From the NCBI GenBank assembly GCA_002633005.1, contig NMRA01000495.1, positions 283,411 to 324,567 on the forward strand: a DNA stretch of 41,157 bases, given 5' to 3'. The notes beneath the pieces are model-generated. The model was not told the origin of the DNA, did not search any database, and saw nothing but the letters and a program-made list of their open reading frames with translations. Positions 32,484-41,157 of this stretch are shown piece after piece. The number at the start of each line of letters is the position of its first letter. Positions within the stretch are counted from its first letter, which is position 1. The position numbers and the translations under genes are program-made. The stretch comes from Phoronis australis (lineage: Eukaryota; Phoronida; Phoronidae).

Positions 32484-32640
32484 TTAACGGCGTACTTTTC
32501 ATTCTTCACTACCGCTAGCCACTTTAGAAGCATTACGGGCTCTCGAGGAAACCAACGTATACCCGCTTTCCTCGCAGCTTCATAGTTCACACAAGTGGAA
32601 ACGATACACCAAACTCTAGTGGCATTCACTCTGCGGAAGA
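32484..32640 (-). pseudogene. second THAP zinc-finger relic
   Basis: The frame reads VWCIVSTCVNYEAARKAG, then WFPREPVMLLKWLAVVKNEK and YAVK before TAG. It aligns closely with the relic at 12356-12556 (shared AARKAG, KWLAVVKNE and YAV). The start is GTG where an ATG would be expected. The upstream 130 bp also match the 12.6-kb element and end at a TTAA. Confidence 0.6.
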
Positions 32641-32783
32641 ACTGCGTCGTTTCTCACTTTCCTCACAGGTAAACGCGACACCTCTCGGCGAGGTATGATC
32701 GACCGTATGCGAGGTGATGTAGACAAAGACCGATTAAGACGGTAAAAAAAAAACTAAATAAATCGGGTGGCATTCTTCTTTAA
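32484..32783 (-). mobile_element. Kolobok/T2-like element, right-end fragment
   Basis: From the THAP relic to the terminus GGGTGGCATTCTTCTTTAA it follows the right end of the element at 11324-12715, including GCGAGGTATGATCGACCGTA and CGATTAAGACGGTAAAAAA. The left end was not found; similarity stops near 32490, next to the FEN/PIN-like relic. Confidence 0.6.
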
Positions 32784-33035
32784 GGCATTAAAATTGTCAA
32801 GTTACACCACACATATGTTTTTTACTCTTGTTGGACTCATTTTAGTATGTGATTTTAAAGTCAGGGGGTTACAACGAGATATAAAAATTCTCTCAAGACG
32901 AGTACCTGTTCACAGATTTAAAAACGCTACCATGGGCAGAACGTGAGACCACATCTTTTGCAATACGGTGAACAGCGTAGTTAAAGCAGGCGTTAGGACA
33001 CCCCATATGTATTACGAATATCCATCTCTACTTAC

Positions 33036-33143
33036 GTGATACGCAAGTTCCACATGACTTCGGGCACTTTTGTCTTACTTCTTTGCTAGATTTGCAAGAC
33101 ACTTTCGCAAGAACATTGCAATCTGGTTCAAAATCACAGCAGC
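33036..33143 (-). CDS. ShKT-domain exon of an unidentified secreted protein
   Basis: A 108-bp exon between acceptor TATGTTTGCAG|GC and donor ATCAC|GTAAGT; phase 1 on both sides, as is usual for exchangeable extracellular modules. The 35 residues contain CCDFEPDCN, VSCKSS, then QKCPKSCGTC. The spacing of cysteines and the closing C-x3-C-x2-C are those of the ShKT (SXC) module, a six-cysteine fold found in many cnidarian and nematode secreted proteases, channel-binding peptides and matrix proteins. One extra Cys adjoins the first. A lone module does not show the role of the protein. It may belong to a minus-strand gene separate from the Ig gene, or be an upstream exon if the Ig exon uses the acceptor at 23809. 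Confidence 0.72.
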
Positions 33144-33423
33144 CTGCAAACATATCCAGATATGAATGGTTCGCTATTATCATTTATCCGTCTGTGGTTG
33201 CTTAAACTATTACTTGCACGCTCATGGACATCATGCCGACAATGCCTATAAATACATGTACATGTACAAACATCCTTTAGTTGTGTAACGGATTTTACGT
33301 GTTTATTACTGCTGTCGGGAATAAACTTGATCTGTATAGACAATTCTGTCAACCTTTGTGGATAGTGAGTAAAGACTTTACACTCCATCTCGTGTCCTGC
33401 TCATTTCGTTCATCTATGTATTA

Positions 33424-34335
33424 CATCGGCGGATTTAGGGGGGAAGGCATGGGCCCCGCACCCGCACCCCCCTTGCTTGTCGCAAAAAAATAAAACAGCA
33501 CGAACAAATAATTATTGTGTTTATTAATTAACCCCGTTAATTAACATTATACGGCTGAAACAAGACTNCCCCGCCGTATCCCAGGCGACCGGCAGTAGCG
33601 CAGTGCACTACGACTCCGTTTCCTTCGTCTGCTGTACTGTGCAGTGAAGAAAATTACTTCATTTTTTAAAGAAAACGGAATCTGAGTAATGATGAAAAAA
33701 CAAAAGCTGTTGGTTAGATGTGACTTTCGAAAGCTTAGTGATTCACTCAGAGACGCATGATTCTCTCTTCGTCAAACCTTTAACTTAAGGAGATTTCCAA
33801 AGCAATCGCGTCAGTAATGCCCACACAAAAACGGATTTGGTCTTTCGGGCAATTGAAGACTATTTAAATGCAACAAATTTCGTTACGAACTGATTGCATA
33901 AAATAAAAAAACGTGTAATAAGCATTAAAAAATGAAGTAGGTTTCCTGCACAAACGCTGTGGAACATGAGCAAGTACATTGTAGGTCTCGTAGAATGAAA
34001 TTGCGAGTGAAATCGTGTTGGTGCAGTTGTAAAGCACGCTTGCTCTATCAGCCACGTCGAGCGTTTGAGTCCGCGGAAGCTGTAGTTTTTCCAATTTTCC
34101 ACGTTCTCTGTGTTTTTATTTATTTTGCCTCCTTTTTTCTTAAATAATATCTCAGGAATCAAGGAAAATGCTTGTTTTTATAGGAAAAACAAAATAGTTT
34201 CCCGGGTTGGATGGTGGTAATTCCCCTCCCGACCTCCACCCATTCGGTGCTGTGCGCATCTACAATCGTGCTTTGCGCAAATGTTTACATACAAAATGTT
34301 GGGCTCCCTCCTGGCTATCGTAGACCTTCCCACTT
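33424..34335. mobile_element. repeat family R, copy B (also first unit of a tandem duplication)
   Basis: Begins GGCGGATTTAGGGG like copy A and shares TTTATTAATTAACCCCG. At 33568 an N replaces about 115 bp that copy A still has. From 33570 on it is duplicated as 34337-35102. An A box is degenerate here (GGTGCAGTTGTAAAGC at 34019) and the B box reads GCGTTTGAGTCC. Confidence 0.75.
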
Positions 34336-34336
34336 T

Positions 34337-35102
34337 CCGCCGTATCCCAGGCGACCGGCAGTAGCGCAGTGCACTACGACTCCGTTTCCGTCGCCTGCTG
34401 TACTGTGCAGGGAAGAAAATTACTTCATTTTTTAAAGAAAACGGAATCTGAGTAATGATGAAAAAACAAAAGCTTTTGGTAAGATGTGACTTTTAATCGA
34501 AAGCTTAGTGAATCACTGAGACGCATGATTCTCTCTTCGTCAAACCTTTAACTTAAGAAGATTTCCAAAGCAATCGCGTCAGTATTGCCCACACAAAAAC
34601 GGATTTGGTCTTTCGGGCAATTGAAGACTATTTAAATGCAACAAATTTCGTTACGAACTGATTGCATAAAATAAAATACGTGTAATAAGCATTAAAAAAT
34701 GAAGTAGGTTTCCCGCACAAACGCTGTGGAATATGAGCAAATACATTGTAGGTCTCGTAGAATGAAATTGCGAGTGAAATCGTGTTGGTGCAGTGGTAAA
34801 GCACGCTTGCTCTATCAGCCACGTCGAGCGTTCGAGTCCGCGGAAGCTGTAGTTTTTCCAATTTGACACGTTCTCTGTGTTTTTATTTATTTTGCCTCCT
34901 TTTTTCTTGGATAATATCTCAGGAATCAAGGAAAATGCTTGTTTTTATAGGAAAAACAAAATATTTTCCTTGGTTGGATGGTGGTAATTCCCCTCCCGAC
35001 CTCCACCCATTCGGTGCTGTGCGCATCTACAATCGTGCTTTGCGCAAATGTTTACATACAAAATGTTGGGCTCCCCCTTGGCTATCGTAGACCTTCCCAC
35101 TT
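34337..35102. mobile_element. repeat family R, copy C (second unit of the tandem duplication)
   Basis: Almost identical to 33570-34335; starts TCCGCCGTATCCC and ends GACCTTCCCACTT like its partner. It lacks the G-rich left end of the family. Nearby differences are single bases and 1-4 base indels, as expected for alleles or a recent tandem copy. Confidence 0.8.
34786..34841 (+). promoter_or_regulatory. internal RNA polymerase III promoter-like A and B boxes
   Basis: TGGTGCAGTGG (34786-34796) fits the A-box consensus TRGYNNANNGG, and GTTCGAGTCC (34829-34838) fits the B box. The distance is typical of a tRNA gene. Related pairs lie near 34020-34067 and 22226-22280 in the other family R copies. 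This suggests family R carries a tRNA-derived promoter, as SINEs do, although the element is longer than a normal SINE. Confidence 0.5.
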
Positions 35103-35589
35103 ATTAAAACGCTAATTTCGGAATCGGATTTTGACCGTTCAACTCAGCTCGATTCCGTCGGACAGAAACAATACCCGCCCACGCCCGACGCCTCCTTTCC
35201 AACTGTTCCCGCGACGGAAAAGCGCCGGGTTCTGCGTCAGCAAATTCCGTGTTTTTTTTTTCTTTGTCTTATAATGAGTCGTGGTCTCAGTCGATCCGGT
35301 GTACGCGCTACTTTCTCGAAGCCAAACTCTCGAATCCAAACACAATTCGTTTACCTTCGTTTACCGTTTACGCCTACAAGGTCGCGTGCTCAATGATTTT
35401 GCGGCCAAAAAAGAACTAACGACGTTACCGTTCAATAATTGTCGGAAATCCGAGTCAGGCGAAGGAGCGGTGATTATATTTTATACACATCCGTTCGCCG
35501 CCGCTTTGGCTTAATCCGTGTGCTGCGGTCGCGTGCTTCATACTGACTTACTTTGAAACGATGATGATGGGGGTGAGAGTTCCTCCCTT

Positions 35590-35625
35590 ATGATTCTTCC
35601 CGTGAAATGTACATTTATACTAGAG
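35590..35625 (+). CDS. candidate first coding exon, unrecognised
   Basis: ATG at 35590 opens MILPVKCTFILE and ends at a strong donor (CTAGAG|GTAAGTAATC), phase 0. A short upstream frame (MMMGVRVPPL) stops in an ATGA overlap with this start. A CpG-rich patch lies just upstream. The next candidate exon (36419-36463) has matching phase 0. Both are too short for a domain call. Confidence 0.25.
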
Positions 35626-36418
35626 GTAAGTAATCAAGACCTCAACCTTTATTCCAGTCTCTTGTGCAGTGTCATAGACACAAGTAAATTCACTTTTTGT
35701 CCATGTTCTGTAAAATGCAAACCGATACCCATGCAGTCACGCTTGGGGTTTCCCTTTGTCTCTACTGTAGACTTACAACTAATAGCCCACAGAGTCGACT
35801 GCTCAAAAGATCCCGGTTTCAGTCATTCATTTCGGCGTTAAAGCCTGGTGTGGAATTATGAAGTCCTGCTGTGATCATAAACAGCTGACAATCACATTTT
35901 GGGTTCAAATCAAATGTAAACAAAGATGATCTATGTCATAAACATGTGTTCGAGGTGGATGTTAATCAGAGTTAACCTATGTCTGATTGGATTGGTACAG
36001 AATGACATCATCCCGCTGTGCACTTTCTTTTAATGGTTAACATTTTTCAAGCTGTCAAATAAGATCGATCACTTCATGTGCGACAATTTCATGTTGTTAT
36101 GTGTGCCATACCACATAATACGCCTAATGAGGGAAACTCCAAACCTGCCAGAAAGTCCTAACTGGACTCGAACAGGCAGACGTTCTTTGTTATGGACAAA
36201 AATCACTGAAAAGGAAGACACCGCAAGATTACGTGCGACGTTGCCGTGATTTTTGAATGAAAACGCGTGATTTTGGTAAGATTTTTGCAAAGTCCTACAG
36301 TGAAGCATTACTGAACTCTACCTTGTTGAAGCTGCTGGTTAAAACTGGTTGTTGAAAACACTAATGTATCAAACTGGCTCCCAAGTATAGTTACATGCAC
36401 TTATTTTCTCTTTTACAG

Positions 36419-36463
36419 GTCCCGGTTACAACAGAAACAACTCAAGATTGGAAATGCCTTTTG
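36419..36463 (+). CDS. candidate 45-bp micro-exon, unrecognised
   Basis: A pyrimidine-rich acceptor (CTCTTTTACAG|GTCCCGG) and a donor (CTTTTG|GTAAAG) bound 15 codons, open in phase 0 as VPVTTETTQDWKCLL, which would follow 35590-35625 without a shift. It is also open in phase 1 (PGYNRNNSRLEMPF), so the coding frame is not proven. Confidence 0.22.
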
Positions 36464-36995
36464 GTAAAGAATTATTGAAACATCTCGATTATTGGTTGAG
36501 AAAACCATCTTCATAATTGGAAAAGAGGAAGCAACAAATTTTAATGGGCGAAGATTGTTGAACTTTTTTGCCTACGAACCGTTTTTTAGTTACTAATCCT
36601 CCATGAATTCAATCGAATATCATTTGAACATGCGTACCATACAGGGTGGATACATTGAAAGAGGCGTGTGGTTAGACTCCACAGGCACGCGCCCAGGGTG
36701 CGGGGGGCACGGGGAGCTCTTCAATTGGCAAAGTGGGCAAAAAGGTCCGCCTCCGAGAGACAAAAAGTCCGAGAAAATGGGACAAAAGCCCACTAAATAA
36801 GCGCAAATGCGCAATTCACTGAGGTGCTCCCGTTTTTTTTTGTTTTTTTTTTAATCTGTCCGCCCTTTTGTTTGAAAATGGCCCACAACGTCGGGAATTC
36901 GAGCCCCGCCCCATATCGAACGCTGGGTGCGCATATGCTCTATGTGCTGGAAGACAACACATTGTGAGAACAGCGTTCGAAATACACAGTGGCTC

Positions 36996-37090
36996 GGGGC
37001 CAGTAAGTTTGATGCGGGGCAAGTAAATTTGATGCGGGGCCAGTAAATTTGATGCGGGGCCAGTAAATTTGATGCGGGGCCAGTAAATTT
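36996..37090. repeat. 20-bp tandem repeat, nearly five units
   Basis: Unit GGGGCCAGTAAATTTGATGC, repeated at 36996, 37016, 37036, 37056 and partly at 37076 with two variant positions. Because 20 is not a multiple of three, a reading frame crossing it cycles through all frames. Confidence 0.95.
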
Positions 37091-37096
37091 TTACAT

Positions 37097-37439
37097 ATAG
37101 GCCCTATGTGGATGTGGCTGGCCACCAATTCTTTCGCTGAAGGTCTTAAATCTGTGAGAGACTTGTTGCACAGGAGTTCCTGTATTCTACATGCCAAGTC
37201 TACTGAGCTCTCTGTTTGCCATATTCCTTTTGTACAGCAACCGACTCCAAGCTCTACTACAGTGACGGGAATAGCACCAAGATAATTTGATTGAGAACTT
37301 TGTTCACTATAGCTAAACACAGGAAAGGTACATTCGTGAAAAGATCTGTGCATGTAAATTTGAGGTATGGCAATAAAGACACAATGTGTGTATGTAAGTT
37401 GCGGTAATATGACCATCACATTTGTGTGTGCTGAAATGA
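37097..37439 (-). CDS. open exon-like frame, unrecognised
   Basis: An acceptor TTTTTTGTTACAG precedes 37439, and the frame is open in phase 1 for over 110 codons: ISAHTNVMVILPQLTYTHCV, then HRSFHECTFPVFSYSEQSSQ, GAIPVTVVELGVGCCTKGIW, SSVDLACRIQELLCNKSL. It contains seven Cys and a balanced composition, unlike random AT-rich frames, but I recognise no family. No good donor is seen before the 20-bp repeat, into which the frame continues. It might be a real exon, a terminal exon with a stop lost in the repeat, or a fortuitous frame. Confidence 0.25.
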
Positions 37440-37499
37440 CTGTAACAAAAAAACGAAATTGGGTGAAAAAAATGGATGACAATAGCAAATAATGCTTTT

Positions 37500-38442
37500 T
37501 AGAAAGTATTGATAACAGCTCAGCTTTTACGAGATATTTTGTTTCCCCATGTCTCGCATAACTAAAACCTGGCTAAAGCTGATTCCCGGCTTACACTGGC
37601 TGGTACCCAGGCGAAGCACAGGTTCCAGATAGTTTTTTCTTTAAAGCTTTAGAGCTTTTACCAGCGGGTGTTCACTCCGCCATCTTGCCATTGCCCCAAG
37701 CGGCGAATAAGCAACACCATTTTAGCACAAAGCATGTAAACACTGATGAGTTCATAATTTAATGACGTTGGACGTGCAATAAAATCGCTGTGTGATTGAA
37801 AATGGGTGAAATATGTAAACTAACATCCACTTATAATTATATGAGAATGAAATTGTCCGTTTGAATCAATGTTAAAGTGTATTTAAGTTTATTCTCCTGA
37901 AGGTCCCTTTAAAAGCCCTCATGTTTTTTCATGTTTGAGTTCTGAATAAGGCAAAATACCGTAATTACATCTCATACCTCCACGGTATACATAATTTTAA
38001 TGATTGCTCCTGGGGGTTTAGAGGGAAGTTCAACGATCCAATGCCTGGCCATTCTATTACTTATCATTTTAGTGTGTATCTTAATCTGATTGCTTTACGT
38101 AAATCTGGACGTAATCAAGTCTGTCTTCTCTGCTTCGGGAATTGAATAGTACTAGTACTGTTCCCTAGTTGATATGTTAGCTAACTCTTTACTGTAATTA
38201 TTGTAATTGTAATCCACTAAAGTTTTAGAGGTCGGAAATTATCCATTAAATGTACAGAATTTAAATCTATGGCTACAGTCCAAAGACAAATATTGCTATT
38301 TTCTACTTTTTATTTGAATACTATGGATAAATGCAAAAGGTGGCATTCCCACCGAGAAAAAACGACACTGCATCCGGGCAATAATGCTAACCAGTAAGTA
38401 TCTTGCCAAATGGTTTTATCGGTGATGTTCAATAATGCTTAC
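37500..38442. other. no gene seen
   Basis: AT-rich sequence; a GTGGCATTCCCACC-like patch near 38340 faintly resembles the TTAA-element termini but has no adjacent TTAA. Nothing else is recognised. Confidence 0.4.
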
Positions 38443-38517
38443 TTTCAGTCCACTTGCTCACGAACCATTTCCCGTCTCTATCATACATGCCTCCAACAGC
38501 ACCGTAGTTTGATATTT
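38443..38517 (-). CDS. 75-bp exon of an unidentified protein
   Basis: Acceptor GCCTTTACAG|AAATATC and donor ACTGAAA|GTAAGC enclose 24 codons in phase 1-1: ISNYGAVGGMYDRDGKWFVS followed by KWTE. Two Trp, several Gly and no Cys suggest a small beta structure, but I cannot name the domain. Only this frame avoids stops with matching phase. The 1-1 phase matches the ShKT exon 5.3 kb downstream on the same strand, so both may belong to one minus-strand gene of mosaic extracellular type. Confidence 0.5.
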
Positions 38518-41157
38518 CTGTAAAGGCAATATAGAGAGAATCATAAAGGTCAAAGTTGAACACAAATAATGTGAGCTCTTTGTCTTTTAACACGAGGCGA
38601 ATACTTAGTTCAATGGCGGAAAATTCAACACAAAGTGTATCCTACAGGTAGTTTATCTTACATGTACGCCTCACCGTGTCACCCAAGAGGGCTGTGAGAG
38701 ATCTGACTTGCTGCAGTTTTCAAAAAGGTTCTGCAAGTTTTCATTTTAAACATAGTAGGCTGTATTGAAACATTGATAAAGCGTTGCGTGCATGAAGCTT
38801 TTATTGCCTTTAGATTCGCAAATTTAGTGGCGTTGGACAATTCAGAAAACGTCAATACTAACGACACGTACAAGAAACACCGTATGGATGATATCATGGT
38901 TGGCCAAGTGCTGAGTTATCGGACCTTAATTGTAACCTTATTTTCTTTGGAGAAAAAACGTATTTAGGTAATTACGAAGCATTGCAAATAAACGAAACAA
39001 AAACTTAAGACTCCCACTGAGAAGGGATCGTATCATTTTGTCTGATTTTTTAAAGAATTGATTGGATATTAGAATTGCAAACATTCACTTTCTAAGTAAC
39101 TATGTTATCGTTTTTCTCCCAAGTTACGCCTGTCACACTTCACCAATTAAATTATTAATTTCAAAGATGTAGAAATGCTATTTTTAACTCGCAATTGGTT
39201 TTGTGTTTGACTATGTGGCCAGTTACTGACATCAGATCCGCGATGAAGATGGCTAAGAACAATACATGTACGTTTTGCAATGGTGTAATTTGGAAAGACT
39301 GCTATAAGATGGTAAAGATATCATGAAGAAAGTCATGAGAGAAAAATGAAGTCAAATTGACACGCATTTTCAAGAAAGGTGAACCTTTCAAAACTGCGAT
39401 TATCATTGAAACCAATGATGCACCGTTGAAACAGTTTATAAGTTGACATTTCAGCAGCGACGACTCAAATTCGTGATAGTTTTGTAGTCGTCGTCGTTTC
39501 AACCACAGTCTTAAATTAAGTTAGATTTCGCAATTTCACCCTACATCAAGTACAACTGACGCTCGTTACCCCTGACAAATTAAGACAGAACTGGATTGCA
39601 TGAAACCTCAAAATTACCTGCTGGATAAATTTGATTGTTGCATAACATCAGGACCCGGTCTCCAATCTTTTTACTCGAAATGGAACCCGAAATTAGGATT
39701 GGCATTTTCTACTCTACTTTTAGGCGAACTCAAGATAAGTGTCTATGACGTAGACAATTTATTGCCTTTGGTTCACAGTTTGTAAACCCAATATTAAAGC
39801 AATAAGTTCGAGTTTTTACTCGAGTTTGTAGCACGAATATAAGGGTCTTCAAGAGCAAACTTGAACTAGAAACTTCTATGCATAAACTATAATGTATTCG
39901 AGCACAGTCTGATCACCAATTATCTTAAGTTCGCACAAAAGGAGCAGAGAAATTGTCAAAAATAGTTTCGAGTTCGGTTGGAGTACAAAGATTAGAGACC
40001 GGGCCCAGGTGCATTATTCAACAATAACAATGTGACGCGTGATAATTAATGTGACGTCATTGTTACCATAGAGCAAATAACTTTTATGCATCCGGCACCG
40101 ATTAGGAAACTCTTAACACAATCTGCTAAATCAGCCAGAGTGAAAATTGATGACCTCATACAGCGGGATGTTAGTCAGAGTTTTCTGTGGAGATATAAAA
40201 AATACAACGTGTATTTGAAAAACCTCCTTCAACCAATGTTTAGTATCTGTTGTCCGTTTTTTCTTTAGGCAATTTCCTTATTTGTAGATTCTACTGGCGG
40301 TGCAGACACAATAACCGTGTAAGAGTTCAGTTACGCAAGGACCTTGCTAAAAGCAAGGTTATATGAAATATTGCCGTGCATTTTAAATGCGAACACGACG
40401 TGATTTTGGCTAGATTTTATTGAGGTCCTAGCGTAAGTCCAAGCGTTACTGAACTATACCCTGACTGTTGAGGGCCCTTCTTAGGATACTTACAACTCAT
40501 TTTCTTGTGAGTGTGGCGCCATTTTTGTGTGCTCCTATTTTTCTTGTTAAGTACCTTTCTACTTTTTTGTTATTTCTTTAACTTAGTTATAATCTTTATT
40601 ATTATTTTTATATATAGCATGAGTGTCCCAAAAAGTGAGCCACTTTCTGACATGTAAATTGTCGATAATTGACCTATCGATTTCGTTCAGGCATTTCACA
40701 ATGTATCTTCAGGGGTTCCTTCATAAGTATACACAGCATCTCAGAAAAACATCAAAAATATGGAAGTACTGTGAAATTCAGTATAGGAGGGTAAGAATTA
40801 CAAGTAAAAGTATGAGACCCAAGACGCATGTTCGAATAAATGGAAGATCGTGTTAAGGAACTTATTCAATCCGAGGCGGAAAGCCCATGGAATCACAAAT
40901 CTATGACAGATGGCCGGTGCAAGTGATTTACAAGTCAGCAACTCTTTTGTGCGAAGTTTGGCAAAAAAATGGAGACAAAATCCTTCAAAAGAGTGCGTGT
41001 ATCATGGAGAGATCGAAATGTTACAAAGAAATAGGCCTAAAGAACTCGATGCCAATACTTGCATGGCCGAAGATCAGCCACTGGTGTGAAAGGTATTTAT
41101 TGAACAAATAGACTTTACGCTAGAAATCACTAAAATCGCAAATGAGATCGCGTTTCT
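38518..41157. other. no gene seen
   Basis: Short frames occur on both strands (for example plus strand 39600-39785 and 40887-41111) but none shows a domain or paired splice sites that I trust. The segment 40355-40465 resembles 36225-36330 and may be a diverged dispersed repeat. TGACGTCA occurs near 40052. Confidence 0.4.

Larger units (their letters stand above)
35103..36995. other. CpG-rich patch followed by mostly non-coding sequence
   Basis: From 35110 to 35530 the sequence is rich in CpG (for example CCCGCGACGG, AGCGCCGGG, GGTCGCGTGC) and could be a promoter. Two candidate plus-strand exons follow (listed separately). Sequence around 36225-36330 resembles 40355-40465, so a diverged dispersed repeat may be present. 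A purine-rich segment near 36660-36790 gives unremarkable frames. Confidence 0.4.

Noticed and set aside
1-41157. CRISPR arrays, bacterial operons, ribosome binding sites or rRNA
   Set aside because: None seen; the exon-intron structure and repeat content are those of an animal genome.

Overview
The window looks like ordinary nuclear DNA of an invertebrate animal, most likely a marine one. Coding sequence lies in short exons with GT/AG junctions, introns reach 9 kb, the DNA is AT-rich, and DNA transposons, LINE relics, satellites and tRNA-like repeats are common. A ShKT-type cysteine module, an immunoglobulin-domain receptor and several THAP/Kolobok-like elements would fit an anthozoan cnidarian, but that placement is inference. 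There is one 55-base N gap (16729-16783) and six single Ns (4166, 7725, 22522, 25655, 29404, 33568).

The main result is an immunoglobulin-superfamily gene on the minus strand from about 23.9 kb to beyond the left edge. Six exons can be read by eye: 23530-23860, 14264-14350, 13180-13406, 10460-10616, 8942-9114 and 1294-1435. Their junction phases (1, 1, 0, 1, 0, then 1 outgoing) agree at every join. The chain is a possible signal peptide followed by three Ig domains, each split over two exons; the last exon seen leaves in phase 1, so the protein continues beyond what I could find. Its introns hold most of the repeats in the left half: a 1.39-kb TTAA-flanked Kolobok-like element with a THAP relic inside the intron of Ig2, a satellite carrying a CCACTAGG-type motif about every 146 bp, a LINE endonuclease relic split by another repeat, and a 2.84-kb tandem duplication that cuts the last visible exon.

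Region by region: 1-1.3 kb, little, one short CpG-rich ORF; 1.3-7.0 kb, the tandem duplication with Kolobok-like repeats and one complete plus one truncated copy of the Ig3 second-half exon; 7.0-7.7 kb, a frameshifted transposase relic; 8.9-14.4 kb, the central Ig exons and the Kolobok-like element; 14.4-23.5 kb, the large first intron; 23.5-23.9 kb, first Ig exon; 24.1-24.5 kb, a 163-bp tandem repeat with octamer-like motifs; 25.7 kb, a small retroelement-like relic; 27.4-28.6 kb, a THAP exon head to head with an OTU-domain ORF, then a frameshifted zinc-finger tail typical of pogo-type transposases; 30.7-32.8 kb, a MITE, a FEN/PIN-like relic and a second THAP relic; 33.0 kb, a ShKT exon; 33.4-35.1 kb, a second N-associated tandem duplication; 35.6-36.5 kb, two candidate small exons on the plus strand; 38.4 kb, one unassigned minus-strand exon. 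The remainder of 35-41 kb shows little that I can support.

All exon calls come from reading splice motifs, phase and protein patterns by eye, without transcript or homology support.
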